From the NCBI RefSeq assembly GCF_023017165.1, contig NZ_JALKBW010000001.1, positions 2,356,001-2,420,000 of the forward strand: a stretch of DNA of 64,000 nucleotides, in the 5' to 3' direction. Made by a program: the position numbers and the translations under genes. Under the pieces are notes generated by a model that had not been told where the DNA came from, did not search any database, and worked only from the letters and a program-made list of their open reading frames with translations. This DNA comes from Gordonia alkaliphila. GTDB lineage: Bacteria; Actinomycetota; Actinomycetes; Mycobacteriales; Mycobacteriaceae. Below, one piece after another: positions 55,364 to 64,000 of this stretch. Every line of letters begins with the position of its first letter. Position 1 is the stretch's first letter.

Positions 55364-57034
55364 GGCTCTTCGGATCTGAGAGTGCGTAGGTGAGGTTCGG
55401 GACGAGCGCGGGCGACCACAAGATGTAGGTGGGCCCTGGGTGTGATCATGGAAGTTCCTACACGTCCCCGACGCACACCACAGGACCCATGGCTGAGCTT
55501 ACTTCCGATGTTGCCGACACGATCTGCCGAACCGTCGAGTTGGGCGTGACGATCACCGGTGCGGCCGTCGGCGCCGATGACCGGACCCACATTTTCTGCG
55601 AGGTCCTCGACCCCGATCGACGCTGCCCGGACTGCAATATTGCAGGTCAACCACGCGATCGGGTCGTCCGGGTCCTGACTGACACTCCTGCCGCCGGCTA
55701 TCCGGTACTCCTGCACGTGGCGGTTCCGCGGTTCGTGTGCCACACCAGCGACTGCTCGAGGTCGGTCTTTCGGGCGAGGATCGATCACATCGCCCCGGCA
55801 CGGTCGGTGGTCACCGCACGGACCGCACGCTGGATTCTGCAGCGCATCGTGGTCGACAAGATGAGCGTGGCCGCAGTCGCCGCCAACCTCGGTATCGCCT
55901 GGAGAACCGTCAATACGATCACCACAGAGGCCGCTCGCGGTCAAGTCCCGAGTAGTGGTGTAGCGCTGCGATCCTTCGTTGGTGCTGGTTAAGCGCTGAG
56001 TTCGTGGGTGGTGTCGGCGTTTACCTCGATTCCGGTGGCGGGGACGGGGGTGAGTCGGCTTTTGGCGAGGATGTCCAGGCCGAGGTAGCGGCGGCCTTCT
56101 GCCCATTCGTCGGTCTGTTCGGCCAGGACTGCGCCGACCAGACGGACGATCGCGTCACGGTTGGGAAAGATCCCAACGCTGTCGGTGCGGCGTCGGATCT
56201 CCCGGTTGAGGCGTTCGTTGGGGTTGTTAGACCAGATCTGCTGCCAGAGTCCTTCGGGGAAACCGGTGAAGGCCAGGATGTCGGCTCGAGCGGTGTCGAG
56301 GTGATCGTGCGCGTCAGGCAGTTTGGTGTCGACGTAGTCGAGCAGTCGGTCGAACTGGGCGTTGACCGAGGCGGCGTCGGGCTGGTCGTATACCGAGTGC
56401 AGCATCGCTTTGACTGCCGGCCACAGACTTTTCGGGGTGACGCTCATCAGGTTCGCCGCGTAGTGGGTGCGGCAGCGTTGCCATGCTGCCCCGGGCAGGT
56501 TCGCTGCGATCGCTTCGACGAGGCCGGCATGAGCATCGCTGGTTACCAGCCGGACTCCGGTCAGGCCGCGGGCGACCAGGTCGGCAAAGAAGCTGTTCCA
56601 CGCCACTGTGGTTTCCGCGGTGGCTACCTGCAGGCCCAAGACCTCTCGGCGCCCGTCGGCGTTGACCCCGGTCGCGACCAGCACGACCGCGTTGACCACG
56701 CGACCACCTTCACGGACCTTCATCGTCAACGCGTCCGCGGCGACGAACGTGAACGGGCCCGCTTCACTCAAGGGGCGGTGCCGGAACTGCTCGACGTGCT
56801 CATCGAGATCAGCGGCCATCCGCGAGACCTGGGACTTCGACAGCGAGTTGATCCCCAGTGTCTTGACAAGCTTGTCCATGCGGCGGGTGGACACCCCGGC
56901 GAGGTAGCAGTCAGCGACCACGGTGATCAACGCTGCTTCGGAGCGTTTGCGCCGCTCGAGCAGCCATTCCGGGAAATACGTGCCCTGCCGCAGTTTGGGG
57001 ACAGCGACATCGATCGTTCCGACCCGAGTATCGA

Positions 57035-58490
57035 GGCTCTTCGAAGTTGAGCGGGCACCTCAGCAGTGAATCTGGATGCCTGCCCGCTGTTTGCGGGTGC
57101 AGTGGAATCGTATCCGGCGTCGTGAGTTCTCGAGGTTCCGGAAGCCACATGCGGCGCGTTTGACCTGTTTGACGAGCCGGTTGTAGCCCTCTGTGCGGGC
57201 GTTGGCGATCGTGGTGCCGATGAATGCCGCCACCGCTGGCTACCACTTCTCGATCGTGGTTGCGAGCTTGACAACTTCTGGCAGATTCACCTGAGCGCAT
57301 AGGTCCAAGAACTTGTAGAACTGGTAGGCCAGATGGTGGTCGTCGGGTCGGCTACGGGCCAGCGCAAGCAGGCCACGTAGTTCTTCCTTCACGATGTAGG
57401 CGGCCAGTATTTCGTTGCCAGGATCTTTGGCGCGCAACGCATTCCACATTTTGGCGTAACTGTGCTCGGAGAGGCGTTCACGGGCGGTGAGTAGGCGGCG
57501 CCGGTTCGCCCATTCTGGATCGACTGCCCGGCCACGGCGCCCACGCTGATCCCAAGTGACCCGCCGCCGAACCGCGGTGACCATGTCGTTGGCGAGCTTG
57601 ATTACATGGAAGTGGTCGACCACCAGCTGCGCATCGGGCAGTGCCTGGGCTGCGGCGGCGGCGTACGCGGCACACGGATCGATCGCAACGTGGGTGATCG
57701 AGGACCGAAACTCAGGACTCTGCTTGGCGAGCCATTGGGCCACCGCCATCGAGGTGCGGCCGGTGACCTGCCCGAGTAGGCCCTGATCGCCCGCGAGGTC
57801 GACGAATCCAGTGTCCCACGGATCTATCCGATACCAGCGGCCATCAGGGTCGCGTTCCCAGCGTGGCCGGCCCCGACGAGTCTCATCGATCCCGAGGACC
57901 CGTACTGGTTGCGGCTGCTGTAGAACGCGGTCGGCGACCTCGCAGAACGCGGCATGGGCGGTCGGCCAGGACACCCCATGCGCGGCGGCAACCTCGATGA
58001 CCGAACGTGCCGCATCTCCGATCGCCAGGCCCATCTGCTCGCGCAGCCGTCCGGTGGTGCGTCGCCTGGCCGGCACCTGATTGATGGCCTCGGTGAACGT
58101 GCTCCGCTCGCATGCCTGGTTTCGGCAACGCCAGCGAATCTTGTTCCAGCGCAACAGGATTGGGTCAGGGCCGTACCCGATATCGCGTGGCGTAGTGATT
58201 GTCCTTTCCTTCACCGAGGACGATCGATCCCCGCAGTCAGGGCAACACGCCGCGCCCCCATCTGCGGTGACCACATCGACCACCCTGGTGCGATCTGGCC
58301 GTCGCTCGACCCCAACGACCTGCACACCTTCCAGACCCAGCAACAACGACGTAGGCTCGGACACGGCCCCTGCCCCTCTTTCGATTCTTGAATGCTTCGC
58401 AACATCCAGAATCACGAAGGTCAGGGGCCTTTCACGTCAACGACACGCGACCGCCCTGACCAGGGACTGCCCGTTCAAGATCGAAGAGCC
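57035..58490 (-). mobile_element. ISL3-family element of a second type, with perfect 8-bp target duplication
   Basis: This 1456-bp element has tips GGCTCTTCGAAGTTGAGCGG and, complemented, GGCTCTTCGATCTTGAACGG as inverted repeats. It is flanked by identical AGTATCGA at 57027-57034 and 58491-58498. It shares only the outer GGCTCTTCG of the tips with ISL3-A/B; the transposases are clearly different. Confidence 0.93.
57060..58364 (-). pseudogene. ISL3-family transposase (second type) with a premature amber stop
   Basis: It starts at GTG 58364 (SEPTSLLLGLEGVQVVGVER) and has a zinc-finger-like CCPDCGDRSSS, a second WRCRNQACERSTF, and DDE-type segments VRVLGIDETRRGRPRW and HVAIDPCAAYAAA. The frame stops at TAG 57240-57242 after TIEKW. 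Sixty more codons in the same frame (PAVAAFIGTTIANARTEGYN, and on to HC) complete a normal ISL3 C-terminus at 57060. TGG to TAG explains it; the full protein would be 434 residues. Confidence 0.88.
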
Positions 58491-59427
58491 AGTATCGAGG
58501 GCGCGGTGCCGGTATCCGTTGCGCTGGTTGGTGCGCTCAGCTGATCGCTGCCCCCATTCAGCGCCGCATACCGCGTCGGCATCAGCGGAGAGCAGGGCGT
58601 TGATCACAGCTTGCAGCAGTTCGCGCATCAAGTCCGGCGACGCATCGCTCAGGGCTTGGCTCAGCAAGCCCGAAGGGTCGACAATGTGTGGTGCGGTCAT
58701 CGTGATGACTCCGTTCGAGTGGGTTGTAGGAGATTCCTCGAAGGATCACACGGTGACCGCTCCCGCTCCGAGCAACGACACGCTGCTCGTCATGGTCCCG
58801 GTCACCGGGCTACACCACTCTATGGGGCACTACTCGAGTCGTTGACCAGCCACGACGCACACGCCGCCGTGGAGATCACCCATCAGGTGTATCAGCAGCT
58901 CATCGCCGCCTACGAACACCGACACCGCCGCGAGGGCAAGAAGCTCATGTACAAGATCCTGCGACGGATCCGCACCGGACTACCCGCCGGCCTGACCGAG
59001 CTCGCTCAACTCGGACGAAGCCTATGGAACAGGCGCGCCGACATCTTGGCCTACTTCGACACCGGCGTCTCCAACGGACCCGTCGAAGCCATCAACGGAC
59101 GCCTCGAACACCTCCGCGGAATCGCCCAAGGCTTCCGCAACCTCGACCACTACATCTTGCGGTCCCTACTGCACTCCGGTCAGCTCGCCGAAAGGGTCAA
59201 CGCACTCTGAAATACGAAGAGCCGGTCAACCTTCAATGCGCTCACACAAGCGATAGCCGCGTGGCGGCCGGGCGTGGGTCAGTAGCTGGTGGCCCTTCAA
59301 CCGCGAATGGACCTCGCAAGCGATGGCGGATCATGGAACCGACTGAATCGGTAGCAAATGACGAGTCACGGCGTGGTGTCGCTGACCACGAGAGTTGCCT
59401 CGTCGTTCTCCGCATTGCTAGGGACTT

Positions 59428-60663
59428 TCAAGAAGGCGGCGTACGAGGAGCAACCCGAGCTCGAGACAGTCCGCTGACGGGCTGTTCGGAGATGGTCGAG
59501 GCTAGTTGGTCAATCTGGATGAGCAGTTCGGCCGGCGGAAGAGCGAGATCCAGAGTGTGGCAGTGGATGGCAACCGCACTGCCGCGCACGATGTGCGTCC
59601 TGGTTGGCTCATTGCCCTTGGCATAGACGAGGTGGCCCTCGGACAATCCGAACACGGTGCAGTAGGCGAGCACCTGATAGAGGTCGGCGTTGGGGAAACC
59701 CTCGGGGCGTTCTGCTTTGTACTTCGCGTCGACTACGCCGAGGACACGGTTGCCGTCACCGAGCCAGACGAGGTCGGGCTTCATCGTCACTTGGCGGTCG
59801 ACGTCGAGATGGCTGGTGAATTGGGTGGCAGTCCGATGGCCGCGGTCGCCGAGCTCCTCCCCGAGGGCGGTACCGACGAAGTCCTCGAAGATCCGCCACA
59901 TATCGAACATGAAGCCGGTGACCGTCAGGTCCCCGACGCGCTGTTCAAAGGATTGGGCGCCGAGCACGATCTCCGCGAGGCGGAGCGCGTCGTGATAGCG
60001 CGTGTTCAGTCGCGATGCGTGCCACTCGTCAAGTGGGGCACCGCGAACCGGGGCGGAGACATCGCTGAGCAGACGTCGAAGTCGCAGCAACCGGCGGCGT
60101 GCATCGAGCGACAGGCCGGCGACACCTAGGAGCCGCAGGGTCGCAGCCAAAAGCAGACGGTTCTCGGCGATGTCGACGGTGAAGTCGTCGTACTCCACGG
60201 CTAGTGGCACCGGTAGGCCGAATCGTCGCGTCATCTGCTCGGTGGCCAGCACGCGCCCGCGTAGCACCGGCAAGGTGTCGGTGACGGTCTGGTAGCCCTG
60301 CAGCAGTCCGACGTCGGTCGCGCGGGTGGCCAGCCTCGAGAAGACTTCGGCCAATGCGGGGAACAGCTCGTCGTCGCGCGCCAGCTCGACCGGGTCGTCG
60401 CGCCAGACCGGACGGCGGGTGTAGCCGAGCAAGAAGATCAGTCGATTCAGATCGGTGATCTTGGGACGCACCAGAATTTGGAGATCGCCGACGGAGACGG
60501 CCCCGATCTTGCTGCCGGGGGCCACCTCGTAGACCCCGGATACGAGAGTCGGGGTGGCGGTGGCAAGGCCCAGCCCGCTGATGGCTTGAAACTCATCGGC
60601 GGTCAGCGTCGTTCGCTGTGCGGTCCCGCCCTCCGTCAGGAGAAGTTGACGAGGTGTCGTCAT
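59428..60663 (-). CDS. mcrC: McrC-family restriction nuclease subunit
   Basis: This protein of about 411 residues is the nuclease partner of McrB. The N-terminal part recognises McrB (VSGVYEVAPGSKIGAVSVGD, LQILVRPKITDLNRLIFLLGY). The C-terminal PD-(D/E)xK core is MKPDLVWLGDG followed by VLGVVDAKYK, so Asp and Asp-Ala-Lys are intact. I choose ATG 60663, 10 bases after the mcrB stop; an ATG at 60711 would overlap mcrB by 38 bases. It is the last gene before the IS cluster on this strand. Confidence 0.92.
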   Translation of the reverse strand: MTTPRQLLLTEGGTAQRTTLTADEFQAISGLGLATATPTLVSGVYEVAPGSKIGAVSVGDLQILVRPKITDLNRLIFLLGYTRRPVWRDDPVELARDDELFPALAEVFSRLATRATDVGLLQGYQTVTDTLPVLRGRVLATEQMTRRFGLPVPLAVEYDDFTVDIAENRLLLAATLRLLGVAGLSLDARRRLLRLRRLLSDVSAPVRGAPLDEWHASRLNTRYHDALRLAEIVLGAQSFEQRVGDLTVTGFMFDMWRIFEDFVGTALGEELGDRGHRTATQFTSHLDVDRQVTMKPDLVWLGDGNRVLGVVDAKYKAERPEGFPNADLYQVLAYCTVFGLSEGHLVYAKGNEPTRTHIVRGSAVAIHCHTLDLALPPAELLIQIDQLASTISEQPVSGLSRARVAPRTPPS

Positions 60664-60673
60664 CGTGGGTGTC

Positions 60674-62914
60674 TCAGACGTCGTTGCCTGGGCCAGTGGA
60701 ATCGGTGACATCGGTGTCAGGATCCGCGTGCTGCGCAGCTACCGCCTTCCGGATGGCGTCGAGGCCGTACCGAGAAGACACGTCGACGCTGCGGTCGCCG
60801 TAATGGAACTCCTCCAGCAGCGGGAGAACCGACGTCTTCCACACACGTTCCAGACCGCCGTCGGTGAAGACCGCCGCTCGCATGAAGTACGACGGCCCGA
60901 TCTTGAAGTCCTCATCGTCGATCAGCGCATTGAGTTGATCGAGAAGGTCCGCCACCTCCTGCGGGTGGCCCTCCTCGCGCAGCCAGGACCGAAGGATGCC
61001 GCTGGTAGGTTCTTCCGCCGGATGCAGCGGCAGGAAAGCGAAGCGCCGGCGCATCGCCGCGTCGACCAGCGCGATGGACCGATCGGCGGTGTTCATGGTG
61101 CCGAGCAGAATCACATTGCGCGGCAACATGAACGGCTCGGAATCGGCTGAGCTGTAGAGCAGATCGATGCCCTCGTCGCGGTACTCGAGAAGGAAGTAGA
61201 GCTCGCCGAAGATCTTTGCGAGATTGCCCCGGTTGATCTCGTCGATGATCAGGACGAACGTGGCATCGGGACTTTCGTTCGCTTTGTCGACCAGCCGTCG
61301 GAGTGGACCCGGGCGCAGCTCGAACCCGACCTGGCCGGCGCCCTTCTGCGCCGGGCGGTAGCCCTCGAAGAAGTCTTCGTAGGAGTACGCCGGGTGGAAC
61401 TGCACGATCTTGACGTTCGACTCGCCGACCAGGTAGCCGGCGAGTTCTTTGGCCAGATAGGTCTTTCCGGTCCCGGGCGGTCCATAGAAGATCAGCTGCG
61501 GTCGATCCCTCAGCAGCGTGACGCACTCCTGTAGCCAGGACGAAGGGACATGCAACCGAGTGGCGAGCTTGTCGTCCGGGTCGGGAATGTTGAGTCCCTT
61601 GGCCGGGGTGAAGTCTGGGCGCTGGCCCATCAACTCCCGGATGGTGTCGATATGAGAGGTCAGGTCGACCACCTCGCCCTGGGAGGCCAGGCGCGTCGCG
61701 AGGTCTTTCGGCACCTCCTCGTTGCTGATCGGCCGGGTGTTCCAGCTGACGGGTCGGCGCAGATTCGACCGGCCGTCGCTGCTGCGCACGTGTTCAGCCT
61801 CGCCGGTCACCGTGCCGATATGGACGCTTCCGCGGCTACTGGTGACGATGAGGTCGCCAGGGTGCATCCGGTTGAGGAACGCGTAGAACTCATCGGCTTT
61901 GTCTTGGCGGACTGAGTAGGAGGACGAGCGGTAGTCGTCCTCGACGATCTTGCGCAGTGTGTCCTTGTCGATGCCGGTTTCGACCTCCCGGAGGAACTTG
62001 GCCGACAGTGAGACGGTGCCCTTACGCCGCCAGATCGGCACCATGTCCCGGCCGTTGACGCCGGAGCCGTATACCCTCCAGGCGTGCGTCACCTCGTCGG
62101 TCGGCTCCGGGTCGGGCGAGGAAGGCGGCTGCCAGATCTCCTTCCACGGGGAGATATAGAAGTCGACCGGACCGCCCTGGGCGTCCACCATCGCGCGGTA
62201 GATGTCGTGCAGGTCGACGTCGACGTCGCCGGGCAGACGATCGAGGTAGTCGCCGGCGAAGGCGTCGCGAATAGCGACCCGGTCCTTGCGGGCCACGATA
62301 GGCAGGAAGAAGTCCGGGAACGCCAGGTACAGCAGGCTCTGGCGTTGAGCGGGCTGGGATTCCTTAGGAGTGGGGCTGACCAACGCGCGAAAGGCCAACG
62401 GGTCGGCCAGAATGCGTTCACGTTCCGCGGCGGGGAGGCTACGAATCTCCAGACCGAGTTCGATCAACACACTGAGCTGCGCCCACCGGTAGGTCTTGAA
62501 GGCAACACCGCCGCCGAAGACGCCGCGTGACAGCGCTGCGGCCACCTCGCTGGGAATAGCGACCGAGGGGCGGCACTTGGCTAGCACCTTCTCGATCAGC
62601 TGGATCTTCTTGCCCGGGGTGTAGTCGTCCAGCGGCAGCAGGTTGACGGTGAACAACTCGGCGAACAACTGGATTGCGTTCGACGACGCCGAGGCGAGTT
62701 GGAGATCGAGCTTGCTGAAGAAGTCAGACGAACCCGCATCGGGTCGGTCGACGAACATCTTCTTGAGCTCCTGGAAATACTCCACCGTCCAGATTCGGCG
62801 ACCTGGGGTGAATACCGATTCGCCGTCACCGAACCCCTCATCGATGAAGCGACGGCCGATCAGCTCCACCGCCGGTGCGCCCGGCCGGTCCATACTCGCG
62901 CCCTCGATGGTCAC
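60674..62914 (-). CDS. mcrB: McrB-type GTPase with an EVE-like modified-base-reading segment
   Basis: This 746-residue AAA+ restriction motor has Walker A YGPPGTGKTYLAKELAGYL near 479, FEGYRP after the first helix, Walker B DEINRGNLAKIFGELYFLLE (McrB-type), and GTMNTADRSIALVDAAMRR. The N-terminal 250 residues are a restriction-associated specificity-type region (FPDFFLPIVARKDR). At about 285-400, a region with PIWRRKGTVSL, FYAFLNRMHPGDLIVTSS and HIGTVTGEAEH resembles an EVE/YTH-like domain that senses modified bases. The GTG at 62914 overlaps the methylase stop (GTGA). McrB and McrC together cut DNA at recognised sites. Confidence 0.9.
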   Translation of the reverse strand: MTIEGASMDRPGAPAVELIGRRFIDEGFGDGESVFTPGRRIWTVEYFQELKKMFVDRPDAGSSDFFSKLDLQLASASSNAIQLFAELFTVNLLPLDDYTPGKKIQLIEKVLAKCRPSVAIPSEVAAALSRGVFGGGVAFKTYRWAQLSVLIELGLEIRSLPAAERERILADPLAFRALVSPTPKESQPAQRQSLLYLAFPDFFLPIVARKDRVAIRDAFAGDYLDRLPGDVDVDLHDIYRAMVDAQGGPVDFYISPWKEIWQPPSSPDPEPTDEVTHAWRVYGSGVNGRDMVPIWRRKGTVSLSAKFLREVETGIDKDTLRKIVEDDYRSSSYSVRQDKADEFYAFLNRMHPGDLIVTSSRGSVHIGTVTGEAEHVRSSDGRSNLRRPVSWNTRPISNEEVPKDLATRLASQGEVVDLTSHIDTIRELMGQRPDFTPAKGLNIPDPDDKLATRLHVPSSWLQECVTLLRDRPQLIFYGPPGTGKTYLAKELAGYLVGESNVKIVQFHPAYSYEDFFEGYRPAQKGAGQVGFELRPGPLRRLVDKANESPDATFVLIIDEINRGNLAKIFGELYFLLEYRDEGIDLLYSSADSEPFMLPRNVILLGTMNTADRSIALVDAAMRRRFAFLPLHPAEEPTSGILRSWLREEGHPQEVADLLDQLNALIDDEDFKIGPSYFMRAAVFTDGGLERVWKTSVLPLLEEFHYGDRSVDVSSRYGLDAIRKAVAAQHADPDTDVTDSTGPGNDV

Positions 62915-63999
62915 TCCCCGTCTCCGTTCATTGCCGCTGCCATCGCGTCATAGTTTGCCAGGATGAGCCGTTTGGTGCGGTACTCGCCGAACTCGGCCTC
63001 GTCCTTGCGTTTGACGATCGGGAACGTGTCCAAGATGTAGTCCACGTCGTTCCGGTTAATGCCGTACATGTGGAAGAACGCGGCATCGAGTTCTGCGCGA
63101 ATGTTCTTGCGGGTCGAGTCCGACAGCCCCCCGTCCAGCGCTTCAGTTCGTGCGGAAGTCCACTGATCCAGACTGCTGCCACTCCACCGGTGGATGGTAG
63201 TGAACATTGATGGCGGCAGAATGGGGAGTTGCTCCACAGTGCCGAAAGTCATATTCTGGCCACCCAGTTTTTGGCGAGCGACGTAGTCGACGGCGAAGGT
63301 GCTCATCATCGTCACCAATAGAGCTGATTGGTGCGCCGTCCGCATGATTGGAAGACTGTTTCCGACGCCAGAACGTGGGAATCGAGATGCGATTAGCGTA
63401 CGTTCATTCGTCGCATTGCTAATCCAGCGGTAGCCAGCGAAGTAGGTGGCACGGGGGTCTCTCGGGAGTTTCTTGTCCACTGCTAATTCCGCCACCCAGT
63501 ACCGCGGTATGGCGCCGAAGGAAGGATCGGCCTTTTCGTCAGCAGTGACGAGGCGGGTGGTGCCGTCGGGCTCGTAGGTGGCCCACCGGTGGTCAAAGTG
63601 ATGGATCATCTTGGCCTCGTAGAGCGGGAGCATTCGTTCGGGCTGTCCGCCGCGATGCCCCTCGAAGACGTTGCCGTTGAGGACCCAGCCGTCGGCTTCG
63701 AGTTGCTCGCGGGTGTGGAACAGATGCGAGTCGTTCGACATATCGAACATTCGCATGAACTTAATGCCCCACGGGTTGCCGTTCACCGGGTCGTTCTCGT
63801 TTATCAGGACGGGGACTCGTCGATAGATGCCCAAGGTGATCTCTGCGTCGCGGCGTGACCGGAATACCGGGCAGGTGCCGGTGTTCGGGTTCAGCAGGGT
63901 GATCTCGTCTGGGGTCAAGGTGAAACAGGTATCCGGCCGTTGCAGATCTGTGGGGTCGTGCGCGAAGAAGGCGAAATCGGCGCGCGGCTCGTGAGTGCT
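62911..63999 (-). CDS. Eco57I/PglX-like DNA methylase, C-terminal part (5' end beyond window)
   Basis: The frame is open to the right edge, so the N-terminal catalytic methylase domain with its NPPY-type motif is not in view. The visible 362 codons are the C-terminal specificity part. PDEITLLNPNTGTCPVFRSR, AEITLGIYRRVPVLI, MRMFDMSNDSHLFHTR, LPLYEAKMIHHFDHRW and PRYWVAELAVD are characteristic of Eco57I-type adenine methylases found in type IIG, BREX-PglX and DISARM loci. It is coupled to mcrB by a 4-base overlap, so the three genes form one operon. Base composition around 63.2-63.5 kb is lower in G+C. Confidence 0.88.
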   Translation of the reverse strand, partial: STHEPRADFAFFAHDPTDLQRPDTCFTLTPDEITLLNPNTGTCPVFRSRRDAEITLGIYRRVPVLINENDPVNGNPWGIKFMRMFDMSNDSHLFHTREQLEADGWVLNGNVFEGHRGGQPERMLPLYEAKMIHHFDHRWATYEPDGTTRLVTADEKADPSFGAIPRYWVAELAVDKKLPRDPRATYFAGYRWISNATNERTLIASRFPRSGVGNSLPIMRTAHQSALLVTMMSTFAVDYVARQKLGGQNMTFGTVEQLPILPPSMFTTIHRWSGSSLDQWTSARTEALDGGLSDSTRKNIRAELDAAFFHMYGINRNDVDYILDTFPIVKRKDEAEFGEYRTKRLILANYDAMAAAMNGDGE

Positions 64000-64000
64000 G

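Larger units (their letters stand above)
55989..58700 (-). pseudogene. IS256-family transposase 2, split by an ISL3-family insertion
   Basis: The N-terminal 70 codons (MTAPHIVDPSGLLSQALSD to GYRHRALDT) lie at 58700-58491. The rest resumes at 57026 with RVGTIDVAVPKLRQGTYFPE and ends at 55989. Joined, with one copy of the 8-bp duplication, they give a complete 415-residue transposase (FTFVAADALTMKV, RLVTSDAHAGLVEAI, WQRCRTHYAANL, NPNERLNREIRRR). Confidence 0.9.
55940..58833 (-). mobile_element. Second IS256-family element, itself interrupted by an ISL3-family element
   Basis: This is a distinct IS256-type element, about 1430 bp without its insert. Near its two ends the sequence GAGT(AGT)GGTGTAGC appears in inverted orientation (about 55949-55964 and the complement at about 58810-58822), marking its terminal repeats. 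No target duplication is seen because the flanking ISL3-B sequence is deleted on one side. Ends are accurate to a few bases only. Confidence 0.8.
55489..59210 (+). pseudogene. ISL3-family transposase, copy B, broken
   Basis: The 5' part (55489 to about 55939) reads MAELTSDVADTICRTVELG to TVNTITTEAARG. The 3' part (about 58834-59210) reads ESLTSHDAHAAVEITHQVYQ to the stop. About 162 codons of the catalytic core are gone, so it cannot be functional. Confidence 0.92.
55364..59223 (+). mobile_element. ISL3-family element, copy B, interrupted and internally deleted
   Basis: This is the same element as copy A. Its left part (55364-55939) and right part (58834-59223) together make 966 bp, against 1452 bp in copy A. 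The missing 486 bp correspond to copy A 54180-54665. The flanks GGTAAACC (55356-55363) and GGTCAACC (59224-59231) are an 8-bp target duplication with one change. A composite of two other IS occupies the gap. Confidence 0.9.

Noticed and set aside
51004..59223. One composite transposon bounded by the two ISL3 copies
   Set aside because: Each ISL3 copy has its own target duplication (GGCAAAGR and GGTMAACC), so they inserted separately. The DNA between them is scraps, not a cargo gene.

Overview
The window is high-G+C actinobacterial chromosome. Gene order from the left edge to about 17 kb (glmS, nnrD, alr, tsaE-tsaB-rimI-tsaD, groES, whiB3-like, a TPR-like gene, sigD, its anti-sigma factor, a DUF5319 gene, guaB2, guaB3, choD-like oxidase) matches the block known in Mycobacterium tuberculosis. 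With a meso-diaminopimelate dehydrogenase and a mycofactocin-type dehydrogenase, this points to a mycolic-acid actinobacterium, most likely Gordonia or a close relative (inference). The main departure from that order is that no groEL follows the CIRCE-controlled groES.

Region 1 (1-17 kb) is housekeeping: amino-sugar and D-alanine supply for the wall, the t6A tRNA modification genes, a heat-shock co-chaperonin, the SigD/anti-SigD pair and guanine nucleotide synthesis. Many genes overlap by ATGA or GTGA, so they are probably translationally coupled. Region 2 (17-34 kb) is metabolic: a frameshifted dicarboxylate transporter beside an M20 amidohydrolase, a DHA2 efflux pump, cysK-cysE, a biotin ECF transporter (bioY-bioM-bioN with a VOC gene between bioM and bioN), a P450, ddh, an OsmC gene behind a palindromic operator, an old-yellow-enzyme/FeS oxidoreductase, a transglutaminase-like protein and an SDR.

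Region 3 (34-49 kb) is a defence-type accessory region. It holds a complete Wadjet operon (jetABCD, minus strand). Divergent from it is a 640-residue protein with four Ros/MucR-type zinc fingers, three of them spaced by exactly 132 residues, plus helix-turn-helix-like segments and a probable helicase-associated domain. Next come a divergent VWA / MoxR-type AAA+ ATPase pair, a small HTH protein, a tandem duplication of a lone AbiEi-like gene, a zinc-ribbon protein and the C-terminal stump of a SNF2-type helicase.

Region 4 (49-59 kb) is an insertion-sequence graveyard around an unrecognised coiled-coil protein. Two copies of one ISL3-family element are each interrupted. Copy A carries an IS256-family element inside its transposase and an IS30-family element at its left tip. 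Copy B carries a second IS256-family element, itself interrupted by a different ISL3-family element, and has lost 486 bp. Most junctions show target duplications, and removing the inserts restores open frames.

Region 5 (59-64 kb, minus strand) is a restriction operon: the C-terminal part of an Eco57I-like DNA methylase running off the right edge, a McrB GTPase with an EVE-like segment, and McrC. The helicase stump on the same strand, beyond the IS cluster, may be a lost part of the same system. I found no tRNA, rRNA or CRISPR array by eye.
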